Shown here: one piece after another, positions 43,612 through 52,788 of the stretch
Numbering within the stretch: the stretch's first letter is position 1
How the letters are laid out: each line of letters starts with the position of its first letter
Assembly (NCBI RefSeq): GCF_024721975.1
Contig: NZ_JANQBB010000010.1
Span: 62,001 to 126,000, forward strand
Origin: Paenibacillus endoradicis
Lineage (GTDB): Bacteria; Bacillota; Bacilli; Paenibacillales; Paenibacillaceae
DNA: 64,000 nucleotides
Direction of reading: 5' to 3'
The notes under the pieces: generated by a model
Told to the model about the DNA's origin: nothing
Database searches by the model: none
The model's input: the letters and a program-made list of their open reading frames with translations, nothing else
Position numbers and translations under genes: made by a program

Positions 43612-43992
43612 ATGAGAATAGAACGAGAAATATTAATTGATATTGTTAATGATATAGAAGTATATATACCAAAATTAATTGCCGCTTGTAATTCCGTGTC
43701 TGAGCTGTTCTATGAAGAAGTGAATGATTCGGTATGGGGTATATTTGAGCAAGTATTATCCGGATACGAAGACTTATATAAAACGCTACAAATGACGGTA
43801 GAGGATGCAAAAGAGCATGACGAACATTGGGCTCTACCGCTACAAGAGCTTATTGATCAAATCCCTCAACATTTTGTAATATTAAGTCAGGAAATGAATG
43901 CTCAAAACTATGTAGCAATCGGAGATATCATTAAGTATGAGTGGGTCGCATTACTAGGTGATATATTGAACACTATCAAGGAGAAAGAGTAA
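43612..43992 (+). CDS. small helical protein upstream of the Maf glycosyltransferase, unknown
   Basis: The 126-residue, acidic, all-helical protein (landmarks IEREILIDIVNDIEVYIPKLI, VWGIFEQVLSGYEDLYKTL, IIKYEWVALLGDILNTIKEKE) has no recognised family. AGAGGTG at 43600-43606 fits ATG 43612; ATG 43609 is too near. Its stop directly abuts the maf start, so the two are translationally linked, which suggests a partner, chaperone or regulator of the flagellin-modifying enzyme. That role is inferred from position only. Confidence 0.7.
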   Translation: MRIEREILIDIVNDIEVYIPKLIAACNSVSELFYEEVNDSVWGIFEQVLSGYEDLYKTLQMTVEDAKEHDEHWALPLQELIDQIPQHFVILSQEMNAQNYVAIGDIIKYEWVALLGDILNTIKEKE

Positions 43993-45915
43993 ATGAGTAG
44001 TGTTTTAGAGACAAATCTAAATGCACTTCGAAGTTATCGTGAAGATCTCTATGAAAAAATAATTACTTATATGAAAACATATTCAGAAACAAATTGTACA
44101 ATCCAGCAGGCTGCAAATGGTACTCCTAACTTACTTGTTCATACCGAAGGACAACCATTAATATATGCATATAGCAAATACAATCCCGAGCACGAATGCG
44201 AGCGATGGGCTGAGGCAATATATACTGAGGATGTAGCTGTAGGTGATGTCATTATGTATGGTTTAGGCTTAACCCATCATTTAGCATCATATATTACGAA
44301 ATACCCGAATCATCAAATATACTTGTATGAACCACGTATGGATATATTCATTGAAAGTTTGAAGATCATTTCATTAGAAGGCTTACTAGCTAGTCCCAAT
44401 ATACGGTATCTTGCCGTTGGAGAATCTGATGAGGAATTAGCACAGCTATTCTATTGGTATCATACGTATGCAGTGTTGAAGAAGGAAGTAGTAGCCGTTC
44501 CTTTTTATTTGAAATGGGATCGGGATAAATATATGAATTTCCAAAAGCAAATGGAAAAGTATTTACTCAATTACGTATCCTTTCAACAATATAATAAACA
44601 TGTTGGGAAATTACAACATCGTAATATTTTGAGGAATATACCTGAAGTGTTACGTACACCTTCATTAATTCATTATAAAGATAAATGGCTAGGTAAAACG
44701 GCTATTATTGTTGGTGGTGGTCCCTCATTGGAAAGGGATATTGAATTATTAAAGCAGTTAGAAAATCAATATATTATCATCGCAGCAGGAACAAGTATAC
44801 AAACATTATTGAAACATGGAGTTAAGCCTCATCTAACGATATCTATGGATGCTAATATTTATAATTATAATGCGTTCTCGAATATTGATATGTTGGATTT
44901 ACCTTTATTATTTATTCCGACTATCGAAAGTCGAATTGTTGAAAAACAAGGATACATTCGTATCCATGCCTTTTTTAATCATAATGATGAATATATACAT
45001 TTGCTTAATCTTAATGAGAATAGCGATCCTATCTTCATTGGTACGCATTCAGTGACTGGTACGGCAATACAAGCAGCTATTTATATGGGCGTACAAAAGA
45101 TTATCTTTACCGGTCAAGACTTATCATATCCAAATATGAAATTATATTCATCAGGAGCTTCACATTTAGACGAACATAATGTTGAAAAGCATAAACGAAA
45201 TATGACGGAAAGAGTTTATAATGTAAGTGGAGGACAAAATGTCACTACTCTAAAAATGAAAATTACATTAATGGATATAGAAGAGTTAATTAGCAAATAC
45301 AAGGACGTTACCTTTATAAATTGCTCACAAGAAGGAGCATTAATTTCCGGAGCGGAATATAGACGGTTACAGGAATTAGATCATCCTAGCGAACAATATT
45401 CACGAGACGATTTCATTGATGATTATGTTCAAAATAAAGAATTATATGATAATGAGCTTATGAAAAGAGCTTTAAATAAATTAATGAATCAAAAAGAGTG
45501 GTTAAGTAATGTAATTCTTAAGAGTAGTAAAGTGAATCAATTATTAAGTGAACTTGCAATGCTAAGTCGTAGTAAACCGAATAAATGTATGAATTCAATT
45601 GCACAAATTGAAAAATTATGGGGAAGTATTGCTCTACATTCAAATTTTGCTTTGCTTATTGAGCCTTTAATCAAGCCTGAACTAGTCAATTTTGATAAGG
45701 TAGTACCATATATTCAAAAAGAACAGCGAATTATCGCAAAAGCTAAGCTTCTGAGCGAGGCACTATCTCCACTAATAACTGAGATGAATAAGCAAATTCC
45801 GGAAAATATAGGCGAAATAGAAAAAAGTTTAGAAACTATTTCAAAAAATAAGGATTATGGTGTCTTATATAACGGAGAAGGTGAGTGTAATGATAGAGAG
45901 CGCATTGAAAGATAA
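43993..45915 (+). CDS. maf: motility-associated factor (Maf) glycosyltransferase
   Basis: The 640-residue protein belongs to the Maf/DUF115 family, whose members attach nonulosonic acids or other sugars to flagellin Ser/Thr in the cytoplasm before export. The N-terminal domain (about 1-215) is followed by the central MptE-like domain beginning GKTAIIVGGGPSLERDIELL (about 234), PHLTISMD (about 280) and IFIGTHSVTGTAIQAAIYMGVQKIIFTGQDLSYP (about 350). The C-terminal part is helical. The ribosome site AAGGAGAAAGAG lies in the end of the preceding gene. The 3' end overlaps pseB by 26 bases. The position next to hag strongly suggests flagellin as the target. Confidence 0.9.
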   Translation: MSSVLETNLNALRSYREDLYEKIITYMKTYSETNCTIQQAANGTPNLLVHTEGQPLIYAYSKYNPEHECERWAEAIYTEDVAVGDVIMYGLGLTHHLASYITKYPNHQIYLYEPRMDIFIESLKIISLEGLLASPNIRYLAVGESDEELAQLFYWYHTYAVLKKEVVAVPFYLKWDRDKYMNFQKQMEKYLLNYVSFQQYNKHVGKLQHRNILRNIPEVLRTPSLIHYKDKWLGKTAIIVGGGPSLERDIELLKQLENQYIIIAAGTSIQTLLKHGVKPHLTISMDANIYNYNAFSNIDMLDLPLLFIPTIESRIVEKQGYIRIHAFFNHNDEYIHLLNLNENSDPIFIGTHSVTGTAIQAAIYMGVQKIIFTGQDLSYPNMKLYSSGASHLDEHNVEKHKRNMTERVYNVSGGQNVTTLKMKITLMDIEELISKYKDVTFINCSQEGALISGAEYRRLQELDHPSEQYSRDDFIDDYVQNKELYDNELMKRALNKLMNQKEWLSNVILKSSKVNQLLSELAMLSRSKPNKCMNSIAQIEKLWGSIALHSNFALLIEPLIKPELVNFDKVVPYIQKEQRIIAKAKLLSEALSPLITEMNKQIPENIGEIEKSLETISKNKDYGVLYNGEGECNDRERIER

Positions 45916-46867
45916 AGTTGTACTTGTTACTGGTGGCACTGGATCATTCGGAAAGAAATTTATAAGTAAAGCACTAATGTTAGATGCCAAAAAAATAATT
46001 GTGTTTAGTCGTGATGAGCTAAAGCAATATGAGATGAGAAAAGAATTCGGTGAGAATAGCCGACTACGCTATTTCATTGGTGATGTACGTGATAAGGAAC
46101 GCTTGTATCGTGCTTTTGAAGGGGTAGATATTGTTATTCACGCTGCAGCTATGAAGCATGTAGATGCGTGTGAGTATAATCCGTTTGAAGCAGTTAAAAC
46201 GAATATAAACGGCGCTCAAAATGTTATTGAAGCCGCTATTGACCGTGGTGTGGAAAAAGTTATTGCTCTATCAACAGATAAGGCAGCAGCACCAGTCAAT
46301 CTTTACGGAGCTACCAAATTAGCTTCAGACAAATTGTTTATTGCTGCAAATTCTTATGTTGGTGAAAAAAACACTAAATTTTCAGTTGTTCGCTACGGTA
46401 ACGTTGTAGGGAGCCGTGGTAGTGTAGTTCCGTTTTTTCAACAGATTAAGCATACTGGCGTTTTACCGGTAACAGATGAGCGTATGACACGTTTCTGGAT
46501 TACTTTAGAACAAGGCGTTCAATTTGTTATTGATAATCTAAATCGCATGCGTGGTGGCGAATTATTTGTACCCAAAATTGCGAGTATGAAAATTATAGAT
46601 TTAGCAAAAGCGATTGGACCAGAGTGTAAGATTGAAATTGTTGGTATTCGCCCAGGTGAAAAATTGCATGAGACGATGATAACAATCGATGATTCACGTC
46701 ATACGATCGAATATAATGATTACTATGTTATAGCCCCAGAATTTAATTGGTGGACTACTGAGAAGATTGAAGGGAAAGCTCTGCCAGATGGATTCGAATA
46801 TAATAGTGCAATTAATGATAGATGGTTGACAGTGGAGGATTTAAGAGAAATCGTTAAGGAGAATTAG
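45890..46867 (+). CDS. pseB: UDP-N-acetylglucosamine 4,6-dehydratase (PseB-type SDR)
   Basis: PseB dehydrates and inverts UDP-GlcNAc to a 4-keto-6-deoxy-L-arabino sugar, the first step toward pseudaminic acid and other 6-deoxy-amino sugars. The 325-residue product has the NAD loop TGGTGSFGKKF, FSRDELKQYEMRKEF, the catalytic STDKAAAPVNLYGATKLASDKLF (TDK and YxxxK), RYGNVVGSRGSV and the late GIRPGEKLHE. It opens like PseB rather than the membrane-bound CapD type. GGAGAAGGTGAG (45873-45884) fixes ATG 45890. The aminotransferase PseC, expected next in the pathway, is not in the window. Confidence 0.9.
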   Translation: MIESALKDKVVLVTGGTGSFGKKFISKALMLDAKKIIVFSRDELKQYEMRKEFGENSRLRYFIGDVRDKERLYRAFEGVDIVIHAAAMKHVDACEYNPFEAVKTNINGAQNVIEAAIDRGVEKVIALSTDKAAAPVNLYGATKLASDKLFIAANSYVGEKNTKFSVVRYGNVVGSRGSVVPFFQQIKHTGVLPVTDERMTRFWITLEQGVQFVIDNLNRMRGGELFVPKIASMKIIDLAKAIGPECKIEIVGIRPGEKLHETMITIDDSRHTIEYNDYYVIAPEFNWWTTEKIEGKALPDGFEYNSAINDRWLTVEDLREIVKEN

Positions 46868-47854
46868 ATGATGATAGCAGTGGTTGGTGGTGCAGGATAT
46901 ATTGGATCACATACGGTCAAATATTTATTAGAGCAAGGTAAAGAAATTGTTGTATTCGATAATTTGAGCTTTGGTCATCAAGAATTTGTTCCTGAAGGTG
47001 TTCCTTTTGTAGTTGGAGATTTAGCGAACAAATCAGATCTTAGTAATCTTTTTGATCGTTATCCAAGCATTGATACAGTGGTACATTTTGCTGCATTCGC
47101 TTATGTAGGAGAGTCTGTGAATGAACCAGCAAAATATTATAGCAACAATGTCGTCAATACTATAAATCTATTAGACATTATGCTAGAGCATGGCGTGAAA
47201 AATATTGTGTTCTCATCAACCTGTGCAACATATGGTCATCCCTTAGAGCTTCCAATTATAGAGGAGCATCCTCAGAATCCTATTAATCCATATGGTAGAA
47301 CAAAGCTAATGATGGAGCAAATATTGGAGGATTATTCTCATGCATATGGTCTTAACTTTGTTGCGCTTCGGTATTTTAATGCTGCAGGAGCTGATGTCGA
47401 AGGAGAGATTGGTGAATGGCATACACCTGAGACACATTTGATTCCATTAATATTAGATGTAGCAGCTGGTCTACGTGAATCCATTCATGTATTTGGTAGA
47501 GACTTTAATACTCCAGATGGTACGTGTATTAGAGATTATATTCATGTTACCGACCTTGCAGATGCACATAGCAGAGCTATTGATTTTCTGCATAGGGAAT
47601 CTAGTAACTTAAAGTTGAACTTAGGCAATGGCTTAGGTTATTCCGTGCTTCAGATTATTCATACAGTTGAGAAAATAACTGGGAAATCCATTAATACTAT
47701 ATTTGCAGATCGTCGTGCAGGTGACCCAAGCTCATTGGTAGGATCAGCCAAGCAGGCCAAAGAAATAATAGGATGGCAGCCAAAGTATAGCTTAGAGCAA
47801 ATTATAGAAACAGCTTGGAAATGGCATCTTAAAAAATTCGGAGGTGTGCAATGA
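46868..47854 (+). CDS. galE: UDP-glucose 4-epimerase
   Basis: An extended SDR of 328 residues interconverting UDP-Glc and UDP-Gal (or the N-acetyl forms). Landmarks: [17 protein letters not shown] at the N-terminus, [23 protein letters not shown], the YGRTK active-site motif (Tyr/Lys), RYFNAAGAD, and [18 protein letters not shown]. All are GalE hallmarks. It starts directly behind the pseB stop (ATG 46868 or 46871) and its end overlaps the next gene by 4 bases. It supplies sugars for the glycosyltransferases downstream. Confidence 0.92.
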   Translation: MMIAVVGGAGYIGSHTVKYLLEQGKEIVVFDNLSFGHQEFVPEGVPFVVGDLANKSDLSNLFDRYPSIDTVVHFAAFAYVGESVNEPAKYYSNNVVNTINLLDIMLEHGVKNIVFSSTCATYGHPLELPIIEEHPQNPINPYGRTKLMMEQILEDYSHAYGLNFVALRYFNAAGADVEGEIGEWHTPETHLIPLILDVAAGLRESIHVFGRDFNTPDGTCIRDYIHVTDLADAHSRAIDFLHRESSNLKLNLGNGLGYSVLQIIHTVEKITGKSINTIFADRRAGDPSSLVGSAKQAKEIIGWQPKYSLEQIIETAWKWHLKKFGGVQ

Positions 47855-48786
47855 GTCGCATTCTAGTAACTGGCGGGGCGGGCTTTCTCGGCTCACACCT
47901 TATTGATAGATTAGTTGAGCAAGATCATGAAGTTGTTTGTTTAGATAACCTACAGACGGGTTCTTTGGAAAATATTAAGCACTTGGAAAGTAAGATAACG
48001 TTTATAGAGCATGATATTGTGGAGGCTCTGCCCCAATTAAGACAATTTGATGAAATCTATAACTTAGCATGTCCAGCAAGTCCAATTCATTATCAAGCTG
48101 ATCCAGTCCATACATTCAAGACAAGTGTAATTGGTGCTATGAATATTTTGGAGTTAGCACGTCAAACTGGAGCTAAAGTTTTTCAAGCTTCAACCTCTGA
48201 AGTATACGGTGATCCGTTAGTACATCCTCAACCCGAACAGTATTGGGGGCATGTTAATCCTATTGGTATTCGCAGCTGTTATGATGAAGGGAAACGAGGG
48301 GCAGAAACTCTTTTCTTTGACTATGCACGTATGTACGACTTAGAAATTAAAATCGTACGAATTTTTAATACGTATGGTCCTAGAATGGATGCTAGGGACG
48401 GACGCGTCGTTAGTAACTTTATTGTACAATCACTTCAAAACAGGCCGCTTACAGTATATGGAGATGGTAAGCAATCAAGATCATTCTGCTATGTAGATGA
48501 TTTGATTGAAGGGTTTTTACGTATGATGGCATCACCAAAAACGGTAACGGGACCTATTAATTTGGGAAACCCAAATGAATTTACGATGTTAGAGCTTGCT
48601 GAGAAGGTTCTGAAATGGACAGCTAATGAAACTCCACTACAATATCATGAACTACCTCAGGATGATCCTAAGCAACGTCAACCAATTATTGATCAAGCGA
48701 ATATAATTCTCAACTGGGCACCTAAAGTCATGCTAGATGAAGGACTACAAAAAACAATTGAATATTTTAAATCTGTTGTAGCTTAG
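47851..48786 (+). CDS. UDP-glucuronate decarboxylase (UDP-xylose synthase-like SDR)
   Basis: The 311-residue extended SDR most resembles UXS. Landmarks: [16 protein letters not shown], the typical [23 protein letters not shown], the STSEVYGDP block, the active-site segment [11 protein letters not shown] (Tyr/Lys), [21 protein letters not shown], and [21 protein letters not shown] converts UDP-glucuronate to UDP-xylose. The next gene makes UDP-glucuronate, so the pair forms a complete UDP-glucose to UDP-xylose route. It overlaps galE by 4 bases. Confidence 0.88.
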   Translation: MSRILVTGGAGFLGSHLIDRLVEQDHEVVCLDNLQTGSLENIKHLESKITFIEHDIVEALPQLRQFDEIYNLACPASPIHYQADPVHTFKTSVIGAMNILELARQTGAKVFQASTSEVYGDPLVHPQPEQYWGHVNPIGIRSCYDEGKRGAETLFFDYARMYDLEIKIVRIFNTYGPRMDARDGRVVSNFIVQSLQNRPLTVYGDGKQSRSFCYVDDLIEGFLRMMASPKTVTGPINLGNPNEFTMLELAEKVLKWTANETPLQYHELPQDDPKQRQPIIDQANIILNWAPKVMLDEGLQKTIEYFKSVVA

Positions 48787-48829
48787 TAACCATTTGCTTT
48801 AACAGTATCATATAAAGGTGGAAAAAGAC

Positions 48830-50119
48830 ATGAGGGTGTCAATTATTGGTACGGGTTATGTAGGGCTTGTAACAGGTACAGTTCTATCAGATATTGGTCA
48901 TAGTGTTACTTGCCTAGATATTAATGAAGAAAAAATTGCTTTGTTACAACAAGGGAAGTCACCCATCTATGAGCCTGGATTGGATGAGTTGTTGGAAAAA
49001 AATATACAAGAACATCGCTTAGCTTTTACTACCAACGTTACTCAAGCTTTTAAGGATGCACAATTTATTTTTATTGCAGTGGGAACACCACAAGGAGACG
49101 ATGGTTCCGCTAATTTAAGCTTTATAGAGCAAGCAGCAAAAGATATAGCGATGAATGTTACAGATGATTGTATTGTCATAGTAAAAAGTACTGTTCCAGT
49201 AGGTACAAATGATCGTGTGGAGCAAATTCTAAGAGAAAATGGATTACCACATATTCAATTTAATGTGGTATCTAATCCAGAATTTTTACGTGAAGGTCAT
49301 GCTATACGCGATACTTTTTATGGTGATCGAATTGTGATTGGTGCAGAACTGGATGAGGTAAGTGAAGAAGTGGCAGTACTGTTTCAACCATTAAATATAC
49401 CAATAGTAAAAACTAACCGTAGAAGTGCAGAAATGATTAAGTATGCAGCAAATGCCTTTCTAGCAGTGAAAATTAGTTATATTAACCAAATATCTAATTT
49501 ATGTGAGAAGGTTGGAGCTGATATTCATTCAGTAGCAGACGGTATCGGTATGGATAGTAGAATTGGGCGAGCATTTTTAAATGCAGGTCTTGGCTATGGT
49601 GGATCTTGTTTTCCAAAGGATACTGAAGCATTAAGCTTCCTTGCACGTGAGCATGATGTATCAATGAGTATTGTTGAAAGTGCTATTGATGCTAATCATA
49701 AGCAACGGCAAATTTTTATTCAAAAGGTACTACATCATTTTGACGGAAATGTCCAAGGAAAACGTATTGCTGTACTTGGTCTTGCGTTTAAGCCTAATAC
49801 AGATGATATGCGTGACGCACCATCAATTGACATTATACGTACACTCGTACATTACGGTGCCGAGGTAACAGTATTCGATCCTGTAGTAAAAGTAACTTCT
49901 ATGTTAGAAAATATCAGTATTACTTATGCCTCTAGTCTAGAGCAGTGTGTGGAGCAAGCCGAGGCTGCTTTACTAGTTACAGAATGGCCGGAGTTTGTTC
50001 ATGCTGATTGGTCAGAATTAACATCACGAATGAAACATTCTACTATTTTTGATGGTAGATATGTTTTGCACAACAGTCAGAAAAATATAGAACCCAAAAT
50101 TATAACACATATAAATTAG
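48830..50119 (+). CDS. ugd: UDP-glucose 6-dehydrogenase
   Basis: It oxidises UDP-glucose to UDP-glucuronate with two NAD. The 429-residue product has the GTGYVGLVTG nucleotide loop, SPIYEPGLDELL, the STVPVGT segment, and the catalytic Cys in AGLGYGGSCFPKDTEAL (about residue 258-275). The C-terminal domain contains AVLGLAFKPNTDDMRDAPS. AAAGGTGG (48814-48821) sets ATG 48830 rather than GTG 48818. It feeds UDP-glucuronate to the decarboxylase just upstream. Confidence 0.95.
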   Translation: MRVSIIGTGYVGLVTGTVLSDIGHSVTCLDINEEKIALLQQGKSPIYEPGLDELLEKNIQEHRLAFTTNVTQAFKDAQFIFIAVGTPQGDDGSANLSFIEQAAKDIAMNVTDDCIVIVKSTVPVGTNDRVEQILRENGLPHIQFNVVSNPEFLREGHAIRDTFYGDRIVIGAELDEVSEEVAVLFQPLNIPIVKTNRRSAEMIKYAANAFLAVKISYINQISNLCEKVGADIHSVADGIGMDSRIGRAFLNAGLGYGGSCFPKDTEALSFLAREHDVSMSIVESAIDANHKQRQIFIQKVLHHFDGNVQGKRIAVLGLAFKPNTDDMRDAPSIDIIRTLVHYGAEVTVFDPVVKVTSMLENISITYASSLEQCVEQAEAALLVTEWPEFVHADWSELTSRMKHSTIFDGRYVLHNSQKNIEPKIITHIN

Positions 50120-50168
50120 ATGCTGATTTGATACAAAATTAACTAATATTAAAGGGGCAATAACTAAA

Positions 50169-51302
50169 ATGTTAAATATTGTGTGTAGTGCGAATCGTTC
50201 TTACATTCAGCATCTTTGTGCAATGATTTCATCAGTAAGTGAAAATACAACATCAGAAACTATATTTCATGTGTTTAATGATGGATTTACAAGTGAGGAA
50301 CAAATTCATATTCGTAATTATATGAGTATTTATTCCCATGCTTTCATAACTTTTTATACTATTGATGATTCAATATTTGCAGGATTAGATATAAAATTCA
50401 AACGCTTAACAATCCAAACCTTCTATCGTTTACTTGCATCTGAGTTGTTGCCCCAAGATGTGGAGAAGGCTTTATATTTGGATTCTGATATTATTGTCGA
50501 AGATGACGTGTCTATTCTATTAGCTACAGATTTAAGCGGATATTATGTTGGAGCAGTTAATGAATTAGCCCCGGAGGCTTCTTATGCATTAGGTCATGAA
50601 CGATTAGAGGACTACTTTAACGCTGGTGTGTTACTCATAAACATAAAAAAATGGCGTGAAGATAATTTTTTCAATCAGTGTATGGAGTATGCGGTGAACA
50701 ATCAAGATATCATCACATTTGGTGATCAAGATATATTAAATGGATTATTGCAAGGGAATTTCTATCAGCTAGAACTTAAATGGAATGTGACTTATAAGCT
50801 AGGACAGTATAAAGGTTTTTATAGTTTCTTATTAAAAGAAGATAATATTGATGAAATAGAAAAGAATCCATCTATTATTCATTATTTAGGAAATACAAAG
50901 CCGTGGAGTATTTTTACGATCCATCTTCATAAAGCTAGATATAGTTACTACTTAGATAAAATTCAATATCCATATATAATTAATCCCGAATATGCCGAAT
51001 TTTCTAAACGAGATATTGTATTTTTTGGCGCAAGCAAGAAAGGTGCAGATAAACTTCATTTATTCAATGAACTTGAATTGCAGGTCAATTATTTCTGTGA
51101 TAATGATGCGAATAAATGGAGCAAAACCTATAAAGGAATTGAAGTAATTTCACCTGATCAATTGAAACAATTGAAGAATCCAGCCATTATATTAACAAGT
51201 ATGTATGCCGATGAAATTGGTATTCAGTTAGAGCAATTAGGATTTGTTGAAACAAAAGATTTCTTTAAATTACATATGTTAGACCTAATTGCATGGAGAT
51301 AA
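50169..51302 (+). CDS. GT8 glycosyltransferase with C-terminal Rossmann-like domain
   Basis: The 377-residue product begins with a GT8 (retaining, GT-A) domain: NIVCSANRSYIQHLCAMISS, metal-binding DSD in YLDSDIIV (about 104-106), YFNAGVLLINIKKWR, DQDILN, and the HYLGNTKPW metal/acceptor motif. From about 281 a second domain starts with DIVFFGASKKGAD, continues FCDNDANKWSKTYKG and ILTSMYADEIGIQLEQLGF, and runs to the end. Such a domain is repeated in the next five genes. Donor and acceptor are unknown; UDP-Glc, UDP-Gal or UDP-Xyl from the upstream genes are candidates. AAAGGGGC precedes ATG 50169. Confidence 0.88.
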   Translation: MLNIVCSANRSYIQHLCAMISSVSENTTSETIFHVFNDGFTSEEQIHIRNYMSIYSHAFITFYTIDDSIFAGLDIKFKRLTIQTFYRLLASELLPQDVEKALYLDSDIIVEDDVSILLATDLSGYYVGAVNELAPEASYALGHERLEDYFNAGVLLINIKKWREDNFFNQCMEYAVNNQDIITFGDQDILNGLLQGNFYQLELKWNVTYKLGQYKGFYSFLLKEDNIDEIEKNPSIIHYLGNTKPWSIFTIHLHKARYSYYLDKIQYPYIINPEYAEFSKRDIVFFGASKKGADKLHLFNELELQVNYFCDNDANKWSKTYKGIEVISPDQLKQLKNPAIILTSMYADEIGIQLEQLGFVETKDFFKLHMLDLIAWR

Positions 51303-51408
51303 AAATGTATAAATAAAGTCACTAGATAAAACAGTGATAGCGATATCGCAATAAAATATGTTCAAATAATAAAATGTGCTCATTAAATATTAATTTAGAA
51401 GAATTCAA

Positions 51409-51445
51409 CAAAATGCACCTTGCGTTAACAAGGTGCATTTTGTAA
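51409..51445 (+). terminator. hairpin between two GT8 genes
   Basis: A perfect 14-bp stem (51409-51422 / 51429-51442) with a 6-base loop. The T run is only four long and lies within the stem end, so it may be a partial terminator or a processing site. The rest of 51303-51587 is AT-rich with no gene seen. Confidence 0.55.
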
Positions 51446-51587
51446 CATATGGATGTTTCACCTGTAGTTTTTTGTTTCATTATCGACCAATAGAAATGAA
51501 AAAGCATACACCTTTGATTAGTGTTTAGAAATGCTAGGGTAAAGAGTTTAAAAGTGTCAAATCTTGTTTGGCAATATCAAAAAAATA

Positions 51588-52745
51588 ATGGATGTGAGCG
51601 AAGTGGAAAAGTTTCATGTTATTTTTTCATCTGATGACAATTATATTCAACACTTAATCGCGACACTTGTCTCCATGCTTGAAAATACTAATTATGCACA
51701 ACATATTATTGTAAATGTTATTGACGGTGGTATTAGTGAGGAAAATAAACAATACTTGAATGTACTTGTAAATAAATACAATTCCAGTATTAAGTTTTTA
51801 GATATAGATACTAGCATGCTAGAGAATGTAGTGGTAAATGGACATATTTCGGAAGCAACCTATTATAGAATTTTAATTCCAACGCTTTTTGAAAACAGCA
51901 TATCAAAAGTGATTTATTTAGATTGTGATTTAATTGTTAGACATGATATTTATGAGTTTTACAATATTGACATATCTAATTATGCTCTAGGAGCTATAAA
52001 AGTAAATGAATACAATAGACACGAACAGCTAGGGATTCCAAAAGACTCAAAATACTTTAATGCAGGAGTTCTAATTATTAATCTTACTAAGTGGAGAATA
52101 AATAATATTTCTACATTAGTTATGAAATTCATAGCTACATATCCAGAACGATTGAAAATGTGGGATCAAGATGCTTTAAACGCTATATTATATAATGATT
52201 GGTATGAAATAGATTATATATGGAATTTAAGAGCACAACTATTTAATCAAGATTTTCAAACTGCAGGATTTGACTCAGAAGCAGTTTTTGAAAATGCAAA
52301 AAATGATCCTGCAATTTCGCATTTCACGACAGCTTCAAAACCTTGGCACTTTTTGAATAACCATCCATATAAAGAAGAGTATTTTAAATACCTTGATGTT
52401 TCAAAATATCCTTACGTTAAATTTCCTGAAAAAGGGTTTATATTGACTAAGAAAATTATTGTGTTTGGTACTGGTAAAAGCGGAGAACAGGTGACACAGA
52501 GGCTTCTTGAACAAGGCATTGAAGTGGCGCATTTTGTAGATAATAATCAGGAAAAATGGGGAAGGGAATTTATTGGTAAGAAAATTTATGATCCAGGAAC
52601 TCTTCTTGAGGAGAACTCAAAATTTATTATTATTGCTAGTCAGTATAATAATGAGATCGCAGAGCAGTTAATAAACATGGGATTGCGAGCAGGTCAGCAC
52701 TTCTTGAAAGATTTAAATTGGAATACCAATATTATTACAGAATAA
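51588..52745 (+). CDS. GT8 glycosyltransferase with C-terminal Rossmann-like domain
   Basis: About 386 residues. GT8 landmarks: EKFHVIFSSDDNYIQHLIATLVSML, SEATYYRILIPTLF, metal-binding DCD in YLDCDLIVRHDIYEF, YFNAGVLIINLTKWR, DQDALN, and HFTTASKPWHFLN. The C-terminal domain from about 288 reads KIIVFGTGKSGEQVTQRL, then FVDNNQEKWGREF, then IIIASQYNNEIAEQLINMG. The start is uncertain: the frame opens at TTG 51564, and ATG 51588, GTG 51594 and GTG 51603 all lack a good ribosome site. A 285-base gap with a hairpin separates it from the preceding gene, so it may have separate expression. Confidence 0.85.
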   Translation: MDVSEVEKFHVIFSSDDNYIQHLIATLVSMLENTNYAQHIIVNVIDGGISEENKQYLNVLVNKYNSSIKFLDIDTSMLENVVVNGHISEATYYRILIPTLFENSISKVIYLDCDLIVRHDIYEFYNIDISNYALGAIKVNEYNRHEQLGIPKDSKYFNAGVLIINLTKWRINNISTLVMKFIATYPERLKMWDQDALNAILYNDWYEIDYIWNLRAQLFNQDFQTAGFDSEAVFENAKNDPAISHFTTASKPWHFLNNHPYKEEYFKYLDVSKYPYVKFPEKGFILTKKIIVFGTGKSGEQVTQRLLEQGIEVAHFVDNNQEKWGREFIGKKIYDPGTLLEENSKFIIIASQYNNEIAEQLINMGLRAGQHFLKDLNWNTNIITE

Positions 52746-52788
52746 GAAACGATAGAAATAAAAAATGATATGTCAGGAGTATTCATAT

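Noticed and set aside
51303..51587. Insertion-sequence remnant between two GT8 genes
   Set aside because: The gap has a good hairpin but no transposase-like frame and no terminal repeats; the 61-codon - strand frame resembles nothing known to me.
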